Below, one piece after another: positions 32,030-44,500 of a stretch of 64,000 nt of DNA. The notes under the pieces were generated by a model that was not told the DNA's origin, did not search any database, and saw only the letters and a list, made by a program, of their open reading frames with translations. The stretch covers positions 12,314,802-12,378,801 of the forward strand of contig JBCFYV010000024.1 of assembly GCA_039000515.1 (NCBI GenBank). Reading direction: 5' to 3'. This stretch comes from Timema cristinae (lineage: Eukaryota > Arthropoda > Insecta > Phasmatodea > Timematidae). How positions within the stretch are numbered: position 1 is the stretch's first letter; every line of letters begins with the position of its first letter. The translations under genes were made by a program, and so were the position numbers.

Positions 32030-32400
32030 AAGTTTGTCTGCATATTTCACAATTTTTTAGCCCAAAGTTAGTTTACACTACAACAAAATACTAATCAAAT
32101 TACAGCATGGTCAAAATTTCTTCTTAATTTGGTGTTTAATTAAAGATTTTTTGTTGTAAAAGTGGTGTTATTTCGTTTTATAGGAAGAGGCTTTCCTGTA
32201 ACAAGACAATTTAGTTTTATTTCGCTTTTCAAAAATATTGTAAATCATATCTAAAAACTATCAAAGGAAAAAGTACCAATACTTGTTTCCATTCTAGTAT
32301 GGCATTTTTTGCTTTATTGCGTCTCATCATTTTAATGAGGCTCTAATCATAATATACATTCTATATTTATTGAATCCTGTGATTTTGTGTTTGAAGTTAT

Positions 32401-32760
32401 GTGTAGCTACAGTTTGAAAATACTTTTTCAAACACTATCTTGTGCATAGTTATATTTTTAATACTACACCATGTATTAAGAATATAACTATGCACTAAAC
32501 AGTGTTCCAAAATGTATTTTCACAATCTAACTACACTCACATTCAAACAGGGTTATTGCTGAATTTAAGGGAAAGGGGGAAGCTATCGCCCCAGGATAGA
32601 TAGCTGTATTATATATATATAATAATACAGCTATCTATCCTGGGGCAATAGCTTCCCCCCTTTACCCTTAAATTCAGCACTAACCTGTTTGAATGTGAGT
32701 GTAGTTAGATTGTGAAAATACTAATATATATTAATACAGCTATCTATCCTGGGCAGCAGA
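32401..32760. repeat. Nested palindromes sharing arms
   Basis: Hairpin 1 spans 32401-32534 with about 59-bp imperfect arms around GTGCATAGTTATATT. Hairpin 2 spans 32514-32721 with about 100-bp, roughly 95% identical arms. They share the piece around GTATTTTCACAATCTAAC. Part of the arm (CAGCTATCTATCCTGGG) then appears a third time at about 32738-32754. Confidence 0.8.
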
Positions 32761-32769
32761 ACCTTAATT

Positions 32770-34430
32770 TTGGCCGAGCAAGAAAAAGCTTATATGAACT
32801 TGCTTTCTACCCCACCCCACTCTCCCCTTCCTGATAGAGTTTTTAAAATAAGATGTCTCTAAAAGCTATTTGGACTAATCTTCCTTCCAAATTCAAGAGT
32901 ATGTAGAACATTTTCAATCTTTTGTTGTTATTTTAGTGTTATTTAATGTGTACACTTTCTGACCCACACTGTATATGGAAGGAAAGTTTAATGCATTTTT
33001 TATAAACACCAAAAGCTACTAGACAATTTGGCTTAATTTTGATGCAATTATTGTGAAGATTTGGAGATTGCTAGCCAGGAAATATAAATTGAATAACCAG
33101 CATTTCTTGGCATGAGTACACTTTTTTTCAATTTTCTAATTCAAGTACCCAACATAAAGTTGGCCATAAAAGAAGCAAAACAAAAATCTTAATTGCTGTT
33201 CTTGGTACCTTTAGATCTCGAAAACTTGCTTTAAATTTGTATTCTTATTAGGGAAGAGGACGATTTTCCAACATAAAAAAACTTAACCGTAAAGGTGCAA
33301 AAGAAATGTTGGGATTTGTTCTTGAAACACCATAAATAAAGAAATTTTCATTTCAGAAACATATTTATGTAGCTTTTCTGGTTTCGACTCGCTCCAAGCC
33401 CTTAATTGAAATTTTCACAATATGTTATATTAGAACTGAACAGTTTAAAATGATTACCTGATATTGATTAAACTTAATAAATGAGAGGCTAGCATAAGCA
33501 TTGAGTTATATTTATCAAAATGTTCTTGTTTTTACTGGAAGGGATGCACTGTAGTTGGAAAAAGATTGAAGTAAAAATACAAAAAATAAAAACTATACAT
33601 GAAAAATACCAAAATTTGTTGTTAAATATAAGCTTCACTTAATTAAAATTAAATTTAGCACTCACTTTAAGGGTATCGTTGATAAATATATTCTAGTTGT
33701 TTTTGTTGTTCAAATTGTTTGGTTGAAGGACAGAAAATAGCTATGCATAATATTTATTAGTAAATATTAGACAAAGCATTGATTAATGTTCATCAAAAAA
33801 GACATGTTGCTAAAACTTTAAAAAAATTAGGTTTTATAATTATGTCTATACCTGAGAATACAGCTGAAACAATTTGATGGATTTAATTCAGACGCTATAG
33901 TTAGATGTTATATGTTCATGCCTTAAGACAAAATTGTTGTTTTAATTATATACTTAGAATTTAGAATGGTAACCAATAATTGATTTTCATAAATTCAATG
34001 TTTCTCAAAAATACTTTTAATATTTTTGTTTTAAATGGGTATATTTGGGAAGGGGAAGGGAGGGAGGTTTGATTTATAAATAACACTTTATGCTTTTTTT
34101 TTGTAGCTACAGTAATTTAATTCAAGGGTGGCTTACTAATGACTGATTTTTTTAAAAATTTTAAACTCTAAAAATATTTTTTAAAAATTTTATTCAATAC
34201 CTATTTCTGAAGAGTCTTTCATATGAGTGACCAAATATTATGTTTGTCTTTCTGTGGAAAAACTATCAAGACATAGTAGTTACTTATGGTGGTAGTGGAA
34301 CCAAGGGAGGCAGGGAGGAAGGTATGCTCTCTTGGAAAGAATTAGTCCCCTCATGGATTAAATTTGCCTTAATTTTGTTTTATTTCAGTCTCTCCTTATT
34401 TTATTTATTATGAAGCTGAAAGATGGCCCT
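32770..34430. other. Intergenic AT-rich DNA
   Basis: No coding exon, terminal repeat or promoter signature recognised. Confidence 0.4.
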
Positions 34431-34439
34431 GTATCAAAC

Positions 34440-34865
34440 TCTAAATAGCTCCAATAGGAAAACAATTTTTTAAATCTTTACCAGGGAAAGCCTACTCCAA
34501 ATATTTTTAGAGGCATTTAATTTGCAAATTATTTCCAGGCGAGGCCTACCTTAAATACCTTTCAGAAACATCCACTATCCAAAAATTTTCTAGTGGAGGA
34601 TTAGTTAATCTAAAGAGCTTCTCTAAACATCCAAATTTCAAAAAATGTCTAGGGGGAACTTTAAACGGCTTCTAAAAGTGTCTAGTGTTCATAATATTTC
34701 CAGACAAAAACCTCTCCAAATTCCATTTAGGAATTTAAATATCAAAAAATCCACGAGGAAGGACCACTTCAAATAGAATGTAGAGGAGTCTAATTTTCAT
34801 AATTTTTCTGGATGTGGACCACTTCAAATAGATTCTAAGGGAATCCAATTTTAAATTTTGGCTTT
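34440..34865 (+). repeat. Very degenerate tandem repeat, period roughly 75-80
   Basis: About five blocks repeat the theme TTCCAG or TTTCTGG, a purine-rich GAGG/GGACC piece, CTTCAAATA or CTCCAAAT, then TTTAG/TCTAAGGG. For example GGACCACTTCAAATAGA occurs twice 61 bases apart. Confidence 0.45.
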
Positions 34866-35342
34866 GTTGGCCAAGCACTTCAAAATACCATCTTTTTTAA
34901 TTATTCGTAATTCCCACTCCATTTCATGCTCACACACAAATAAGGTTCCTGCCACTGGTTACTGATGGCCAATTTTTGAAAATTTTATTCCAAATTATAG
35001 TAAAAACTATATTACAAAAAAGTGTAAGTACAATTGTATCGTTTCATATACTATCTAGTATGTGTATTTTTGTAACATTCCTACACATCCTGTCGATAAA
35101 TTTCCAAGTATGACAATAACATTGTTATTTTTAGATTCCGGCAAAGAGAATAGGGGTAGGGGAGAAGATGAGAGGTTAGAACATTTATACATATTTATTT
35201 TAAGAAAAGGTTTATAGGTGAACTGGACACTGCAACCAGCGTTATTTACTTCATCAAGGAAGAAGTGGTTTTCCTCTGTAGAGCACATCAGCCACACAGT
35301 CGCTCGACATCCGGTATGGAGAGTCAAACCCTTCTTCCTGTT

Positions 35343-35399
35343 CAGTTTCATCTTGGGACTCTTATCAGTCCACTCACTCACTTACTGCAGACATGATAT
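35343..35399 (+). promoter_or_regulatory. Candidate integrin core promoter (Inr plus DPE)
   Basis: TATCAGTC puts an arthropod-type initiator (TCAGT) with A+1 at 35367. A TGATA matching the downstream promoter element consensus falls at +28. This would give a 26-nt 5' UTR. A second TCAGTT lies at 35342. No TATA box is seen at -30. Inference from motif spacing only. Confidence 0.3.
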
Positions 35400-35542
35400 C
35401 TCGACGAGCATGGTCCGCGTTGCTTATACTCGCGTGGCAAGTATCAGGGCAGCAGGAAGCGGAGAGAGTGAATACTTGTATAAGACAAGTCACCTGTAGG
35501 GAGTGCCTGAGAACACCGACATGCATGTGGTGTGACGATCCG
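35393..35542 (+). CDS. Integrin beta exon 1 (signal peptide, start of PSI)
   Basis: The ATG opens [20 protein letters not shown], a classical signal peptide (basic n-region, hydrophobic core, cleavage near Gly19). PSI cysteines follow at 29, 35, 38, 44 and 47, ending CMWCDDP. The donor CCG/GTGAGT closes it at a codon boundary. Confidence 0.88.
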
Positions 35543-38500
35543 GTGAGTACGAGGTCTAGAAGGGGGCTAGCTCCTTACAATGGTGCCACTTTGGGGAGAG
35601 GGTACTACAAAGTAATCAAGCCATCATATCTACATACCTGTTTCGGTGGTAGAATGGTTTGAGGTGTCACTCCCGCAATAGGCTGGATTGACGAACATGG
35701 GGTTTGAATCCCAGTCAGGTGTACTACGGTTATGGTTTTACCTAAATGGTTTCCCAACCTTCCTTCACGCCAATGAGGGTACATTCCTCTGAATATTACT
35801 TTCCTCATCACCATTGCTTAGCGTGATTAATATACATGAGTATAATCCTAAAGGAAAGTGATTTGCGGTGGGGAAAAAAGCTGTTTTTGTACTTCTTTTC
35901 AAATTGGGAACTATTAAGCGTATAAACTTTTTTTTTTTAGAATACATCGTAAGCCAACTCTTAAAATTTAATATTTACAATCAACACATTCAGACTGATC
36001 TATAATTATAGTTCTTCATTTTGTATCGGATTTTATTCAAATTATTTAAGATCTTTAGGAGTGATGAGAAGGTCCAAATTCCCTTACTGTCCCCCCCCCC
36101 CCTCCTCTTTCTGTATCAACTTTTCCCACTTAGTATGCAACTGGCAGTATATTACAAATAATAAGTTTTACATTACATACATACCTGGTTGTATGGGTAT
36201 TATTAATATATAGATTTAACATATTCACACGTTTTTGGATATTTTATAGTCCACCCTTAAATCTTGATTTACTATTGTTAAGGGGGTGCGATCCGAACTA
36301 GTAACTAGACGCGGGGAAATAAATAATTAGATAGTATTTTAAAGCTATTATAACTAAACTATCACAGTCATATCAAACTAATGTTATACAGTAGCCAACA
36401 TCATTAAGTTGTGAATGATTGACATAGTGAGAGGTTGGCGACACTGGCATTCTTAGAAGAGAATACCGAGGGAACACGCCCCCTACCCTCCTTATTTACA
36501 CAGTATTCAGAAAATTAAAAATATACATTGGGATGAATACACTTGATTAAGTTAGTTTTTTTTTATATAATGTCTAGGATTATTTCATCGGCGCATCTTA
36601 GTAACGTTTCAGGCTATACGCTTATGTACTAATAACGCTAATGAATTCAGGGATTAGGAAGGCTATATTTAGAGGAAGTGTACCAGTATTTGCCTGGAGT
36701 GAAAAGGGAAACAATTTTGAAAAAAAACACCCTTAGTATACCCGAACGAGAGTAGAACCTCGATATCCCCATCATCATTAGTCTAGTCTACTGCAAGAAT
36801 AGCGCCTTAGACCATGCGTCCACAAAAGTGGGTTAGGATTAATTATTTCCCCTATGGTATTATGGGCGCGGTCGAGTTCTTCCGCCAGATATGATTCAAA
36901 CCTCTTTTTGAAAAAGGTCCTTTAATGGTTAAAAGAGGTATTCGTCATATTTAAATCAATTAAAAAAATATTTGCTGGGGTCTTTATAGGGATTGAGATA
37001 TAAAAGTCGTCCTGGAAAATGTGTTAGATGTGACTTCCTCCTTTTCCCCTGTACCTTTCAAAAGTTACTATTAAGCTTAAGATTTCATATTCTGAAAGTC
37101 CGGCATTGTACACGCTGTTAACTCTGAACGGTGGGCAGTCTTATCTTCAAGTATTACTTTAAGGCCCTATCTTATGATCTGTGCCATAGTGGAACTAAGC
37201 AAGGTAAAGTTTATTTATACCTTTCAGGGTAAATGAAGGGTATATATTGAAAGTGCCCTTAAGATTTCAATTTTTTTATTTAAAGTACAGAAATAATATC
37301 TTCGGCACATTATTCCTGCTATATCCACAAAGTAGATTTTGGGTACACCTCTAAATGCAATACAGATAATTTTAAATTTTGAAAATAAAATTTTCTTCCT
37401 CACACAATAGGCCACTTCTTATTACGGCGGTAAATTCCCAACTGGAGGCTACACAATGCAATTCAATTAAATGCTTAAAACTTGTTCACAGCATTACATT
37501 TCATTTGTTCATGGTATTTAACGTGCACTTTCTGAACCGACTGATATCAGCTCACGACTTATAAACTAACTTAAATCTGGAACAGCCTGCTTCAGTAGCC
37601 ACACGGTCTAGGGTGTCACTCTTGTGTTAGATCAATCTGTCAATGATAGGGAGATCGGGGTTCAAATCCCGGGCAGGTGTACGAAGAGTGGGTTTTCCAA
37701 AATTATTTTTCACTTTACCTCCGTGCAAATGTGGTTAAACTTTATCCATATTTAACCATCATAATCCCTAACTCGTCCACGTAGTTAGTCCATATGCGTA
37801 TAGCCTGAATAAATAGTTAGACGCGGTGCTAAATAAAATCTAGAACAGACACAACATCCAGATCCCGACCGTTAATTCATCACTGTGAAAGGGTAAACCC
37901 ACATGTCACTAAATGGTAAGATTTTTGGCCATGCCAAGAATCGAAACCGGGACTCTTAGCTTGGTAGGCAGACACACTACCGACTGATGCACAGTATTAA
38001 AATTACGTTAATTCCCATATCATGTTTCGTAAATAATTTATGCATAGGTGACCTGGTGGTCTAGGGGTAAAGTGTCAGACTTCTGTGCTGGCGGCCGGGG
38101 TTCAATCCTTGGTCCCGGCACAGATTTATCTGATTTCCAAACCCTTCCTTCACCTCTGACAAGACATCTTGTGAATGTGGGGAATGCCAGGCCTCCACCG
38201 TGGTTCGGATTCCACGTTAAACTGTAGGTCCTTCATTTCATCTCACAGTCACCCTACCATTACACATTAGCGTAAGTGCGTACAACCCGAATGGGTAGTA
38301 AGACGCGGTGATAATAATAATAATAATAATAATTTATGCATAGCTTTATTTCTCAAGATCATTCATGAGCAATTAAATTTTTAAGTGCATTATTATTTAA
38401 TGTTTTAGTTTTAATGTGAGGTCGAGGCTTGTTTGGATTATTTTTGTTTTTGTTTGTTGTTTGTAAGGTAAAATTTTTTTTTTTTTTAAGATATCATCTC

Positions 38501-41500
38501 TTCGGACTTAGGATCATGGGACATATTGAAAGATTAAATTAATGGCTTAAAACATTTTGAGAATTATTCCTCTTTGTTTATAAAGAATTAATTTAAATAG
38601 TCCATGAACTATTTGATGAATAGATAGATAGCTGAAGTTTGCTATACATGCTACTTTAGGCGTGTAGTTTAACATACAAGAAGTCCTCGTGAATACCGTG
38701 TGTGCTTCCGCCACTGTGATTTTGAAAAATCCTTGAAAATCGGCCGTTTATACATATCTCACCTAGAAAATAATATTTGGGACATAAAATGTTTGAAATG
38801 TAATTGTTTACTACAAAGGTAATAATAAATTTTATCGTTAGTTCACTCCTACCTCCTCAAAATTCAGGAGAAGTAAATTCACTTTTTACTAGCTACGGCC
38901 AGTTGAGCTCTCATATCCTCTGTTCTCAATTTCAATAAATATTATTTGATAGAGAGCTGCTACTTGACTACTTTGTGGGGCGTTATAATTTAAATTATTT
39001 TTAGTTTGAAAAGAAGCAGGAAAATGCTGTCCTAAATGATAGTTTTTACATTATTGATGCAGGTTAGTTCTAACATCGTGTTATGTGGCCTGCTATTGGG
39101 ACTTACAGGACACTTTAGAAGCATACATTTCTTTTGTCGATGGATACTTCAGAAGAAAGTTTATAATAATTATGTTTTTCTACTGGAGTATCACTAGTAA
39201 ATAAAATATTTGGTGTAAATCATTTGGAATACATATCTTGTATGGTATTTAAAAATATATTTTTTTTACGTAGCATACAGGTAGTAAGATGTGCTACTAA
39301 AAAAATATTACGACAGATTAACAGCCTGACTAGGTTTGCTTCCTGTATAGTGAGTGCCCATATACATATAGCACGTTTTTAACATTGAAAGAACTCTGCT
39401 GATAAGCTCAAAAAGATGATAATAGTAATTGTTAATATAATATTTTTGTCCAAAACTGCGTAATAATATCCAGTCGTGCTACACACCCATGTGCTAATTA
39501 CGCTAATGGTTTTAGGAACTAGGAAGGTTAAATTTAAAGGAAATTTGCCTGCATTTGCGTGGAGGGAGAATGGAAAACAATTTTCGAAGCGGGTGTGTTT
39601 ATTATTAATAATACTTAAACTTTCCGCCAGCTGAACGAAAATGTATAGTAGGATTCTGGTAGAAAAAAACAAATCTGAGCGTTATCCAATTTATTAAAAT
39701 TCTTTAATATACTCATACGTCAAGTCATGTGGTACTTAAGATAGATAGTATCATCATCATCATCATGCACAGTTTCCTGCCTCTGGCAGGGACTGTCTCA
39801 ATCACGAGCCTCTCCATTTAGTTCTGTCCTCCCACCACTTATCTTCATCCACGCCAGCCCAAACCACTCCTCTCCTCTCCACACTCCCTTTATCCACCTG
39901 TCTCTGGGTCTTTCGCTTGGCCTCCTGCCTGCCACCTCCATTTCAAGCATCCTCCTTGGAATCCTCTCCACTTCCATTCTCTCCACATGTCCATACCACC
40001 TCAATCTTGTCTTCTCTATCCTATCCTGCTGGGGTTCCTCCTTCACTCTCTCTCTCTCTCTCTCTCTCACCCTGTCCATCCTTGTCACTAACACACCTGT
40101 ACCCTACTCCTATCCCTTTCCTTCTTCCACCAGTTTTCTGATGTATACTGCAATATTAGAACACAGTACACCATTTACATCACTCCTTTGCACTTCTGCA
40201 GCGCACTTTAACTCCAGACCAGACTTCTTACGCTTTTGTTAAAGGCCTCTGCTTGCCTCCTTCTCTACCCAATTTCTCTCTCGTCTCCTCCTCTTTCCTC
40301 TACCACACTTCCCAAGTGGTTACTTGAAGCTTTCCACGCTCTTAGTTCCTCCCAATGTTACGCTCCTCGTGTGCTTATTGTCTCCCATGTTGTAATCACC
40401 ATAGTATATAGTATATAGTATATAGTATATAGTATATAGTATATAGTATCAATGTGTATGTTCGGGGTGGGCCGCAGAAACTGGGAAAGGCCGGGAAAGG
40501 ACCTCCGATCCGGTGCCAGAGTAACATCAGTGCTGTCCCAGCTGATTGGTGTAGTGAGGAGCACGTGGTCAACCCGCGGCCCGAGAGTCATATTCTGAAG
40601 GACAGTCCCCTCAAGGGGGCTAAGGAGGCACTTTCTCCCGATGACATGGTGCAGATCAGACCTCAGAGTATCAAGCTGAGGCTCAGAGTAGGTGAGTCAT
40701 GTTCTGGAAAGAATAAAGAAGGCTAAGTATGAAATTAAGTATCTAGTGAACCGTTGTTGGAGGATAGGGCGTACCTAAAACTTAATACTTATATTTAGGA
40801 TCTCTTTACTACTAAGCAGTGGCGGCTCGTAGCTAAAATTAGTGGGGGTGCTGCTCCAGAATGTGTTTAGCCTCTGTTTTAAAATTGTGTAAAAGGAAAA
40901 AAAAAATTATAAAAAGAAAATTTATTCAGGAACTTGATAAAATCTTAACAAAAAACAAACCAACACTTTTACCTACTTTAGCTTAAATTGTTACAGTTCA
41001 AGATTGATCTATTCATTAAAAAATGAAATCCATTCTTCTTGTATTAATTTGCGCAAAAATTTCAATAATTTTCTCCTTGACCTATGGATGACAATTGAGG
41101 AATTTTGTCTCCATTGAAAGTACTGCAAGCGCATTTAGTCTTTCTGTTAAATAAAAGAACCGAAAAAAAAATGAATCAAATAGATTAGCTGGAAACAGAA
41201 TAGTAATCTAATTCTACACTCTTCTACACTTTATCACATTCAAGAATATGGTACATGGTTTTTAACCACAACACACGCTGAGTAAAACAAAACTTCCTTC
41301 CACCATCACGACAGAACCGGCACTGCGAGAGCAACAGTGCTCTCTCTCTACCTTGCAGTCCCACCTTCCTCCCCACCCCCTCCTATGTGCGCATGTGCAC
41401 AACAGTCAAGCACCACGTTGCTGGCACTGTGAAACGCACAGTTCCATACAAAGATTTTTGTATCTTTTTATAAACTGGGGGATGGCTACTGAAGTACTGA

Positions 41501-44500
41501 CATTAAGCTTAAGAAATATATACTGTATTACAAAAATAAAGACAGAATTAAAGAAAAAAGGACTCATTGTATTAAATGTTATCGATAATATCAAGTGGAA
41601 ATAGGGAGTGCTGCGGTTCCGCAGTACCTATACACAAGCCACCACAGGAAGTGACAGATGCTAAACACGTGACTAGGCGATTATATACACTAAACAAGAT
41701 TTATAAACGTTTTTAGATTACCAGAGTATTAAATTTCAGTAGAATCATGAACTGGAGGGTCTTTTAGATAAAAGAAACTTTATTTATGCCAACTAATAAT
41801 TACTTTAACATTTTATTTTATTTTATTTTTAGTATTGATTTATAGAATTTGATACAATCTATCAAAAGCGACAGTTGCATATAAAATTACTTGACTATAA
41901 ATTTACTAAATAAATTTAAATAACTTTTGTAACTTTCAGATACGATCCTTCCAATCAAAATCATACAATATTTATATGGTCATTATTAATAAGTGTATAA
42001 ACCAAACGGGTGGTAAAACATCGCTGAAAAAAATTCTAATAAGCTGACAAATATGGGATTTTACAAGTACACATCAAACCTATTGGTACGATTGAAAACA
42101 ACTATATTGCATATAAAAATACTTTTTATTATTATTTTAATAACTAATGACTCTGATCATAATCATTTATAAATGCTGTATATATTTTATAACGTTATTT
42201 GGCGATGAAATAAAATTCCAGAAAATAATTTTATCACACTTAACATTAAAAAAAATTTTTTTCACTTATAAAAATCTCTCTCTACTGTATATATTTTATA
42301 ACGTTATTTAGTGATAAAATAAAATTCCAGAAAAGAATTTGTATTAAACTTAACATTACAAAAAAAAAAGTTTTCACTAGTAAAATTATCTACGTATCTC
42401 TTTCTCTCTCTCCCCCCTCTCTCTCGCTATATATATATATTTTAATTTTTTTTATTAGTGAAAACAATATTTTTTAATGTTAAGTACACATTCTTTTCTG
42501 AAATTTTATTTCATCACTAAATAACGTTATAAAATATATACAGTATCTATAAATGATTATGATCATAGTCGTTAGTTATTAGAAAAATAATGAAAAATAT
42601 TTTTTATTAAGTATATATATATATAATTATATATAATATATATATAATTATATGTAAATATATATATAATACATATAATACCTACATATAATTCCGTAAG
42701 GATTCTAATATTCAGTTGTAAGTGGGACTTGGGTAAGTCGTAAGTTTGTGTGTGGAAAGTGGCTCATTTCACAGATCCTAAGCTAAGAGACCAGGGTAAA
42801 ATATAATTTTTCCTTTAGCTTGCACACAGTTGCCTAAAAACTCCTCTGAAGTTCACCCCCCTTTAGAAAACATGACGTCAAAACCCCCATCGATCTATGC
42901 CTGGACTTGGACCCAAGCTCCTTACGATGAATTGTTTATATTTTCTAAATATCCCTTCCTGTCCGATTAATACTATACTCGCCAAGTCCTAGTTTTTATA
43001 TAACGCGTTGTTATATTGCCCTGTCGGTGAATGGGCCTTCATCCTCGGTCTCTTGTCACAGGGGAGACCCTAGAGCTGCCCATCCAATACCGTCAGGCTG
43101 AGGACTATCCGGTGGATCTCTACTACCTGATGGACCTGTCAGCTTCCATGGACGACGACAAGGAGAGTCTGTCCTTGTTAGGAGACAAGATGGCCGCCAC
43201 TATGTCAAACATCACTGGCAACTTCCGGTTGGGTTTCGGCAGTTTCGTCGACAAGGTGGTAATGCCGTTCACGAGCACCGTGCCTAGCAGGTCAGCTACG
43301 ATAGGAACTACCGGTCTTTTCGTGGGGATGAGGAAGGTAGATCTCAGATGAAAGGCACCCTAGTCCACGGGGAGAGAGAGTAGGGAAAACATCCTCAGTA
43401 CACTCAACCGAGATATGAACCAGGAATCATCATCCGAAATCAAGTTTATTTAGGAATTGGCACCTTAGATCACCAATCGGGTGATATACACCCCTATAGT
43501 ACAATTTTCATTTAAAGAACCTCTTATAAAATGCAAACATATCTTTTTCTGTCAACATTGATTATTAGTACTACCGGCCTCGTGATATAGTGGTCAGTGC
43601 ACCTGGCTACAAGTCTAGGGTACCGGGTTTGATTCCCGGCTGGTACCTTTGGTATGTTCCCCTTTAGGGTAATGATCCCAACGGTCACCAGGGTTTGGTA
43701 AATTAGGCTTCAGTTATGTTTATGATCACTTCTGGCTCCACAACTCCATAATAACTACCATCACATCATCTCATTGCTGGTACGACGTGTAGACATCCTT
43801 CTATGGAGTACCCTGAGCAACGTTCTGTGCAACCAGATCGACTAATACTTATAAGGTCCTTATAATGAAAATTGAACTGTACCTTTGTATTTAGCTGGTG
43901 CGTTCAAAACAGCGCTTAATATAATGGTGTAGGAATGAGGGGGCGGATCAGAGGAAGTTCAGCCGTATTAAAGTGGCTCAGAGGGTGTCCAGCCGTATTA
44001 AAGTGGCTCAGAAGGAGTCCAGCTGTATTAAAGTGGCTCAGAGGAAGTACAGCCGTATTTAAGTGGCTCAGAAGGAGTCCAGCCGTATTAAAGTGGCTCA
44101 GAAGGAGTCCAGCTGTATTTAAGTGGCTCATAGAGTCCAGCCGTATTAAAGTGGCTCAGAGGGAGTCCAGCCGTATTAAAGTGGCTCAGAGGAAGTCCAG
44201 CCGTATTTGAGTGGCTCAGAAGGAGTCCAGCCGTATTAAAGTGGCTCAGAAGGAGTCCAGCTGTATTTAAGTGGCTCAGAGAGAGTCCAGCCGTATTTAA
44301 GTGGCTCAGAAGGAGTTCAGCCGTATTAAAGTGGCTCAGAGAGAGTCCAGCCGTATTTAAGTGGCTCAGAAGGAGTTCAGCCGTATTAAAGTGGCTCAGA
44401 GGAAGTCCAGCCGTATTTAAGTGGCTCAGAAGGAGTCCAGCCGTATTAAAGTGGCTCAGAAGGAGTCCAGCTGTATTTAAGTGGCTCAGAGAGAGTCCAG

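Noticed and set aside
35055..35381. 108-codon minus-strand frame overlapping the integrin 5' region
   Set aside because: Lacks any family resemblance; antisense to the promoter and leader of a well-supported gene.
37893..37998. Possible tRNA gene on the minus strand
   Set aside because: Box A and B are present but the stems do not pair into a cloverleaf by eye; more likely a SINE head. tRNAscan-SE would decide.
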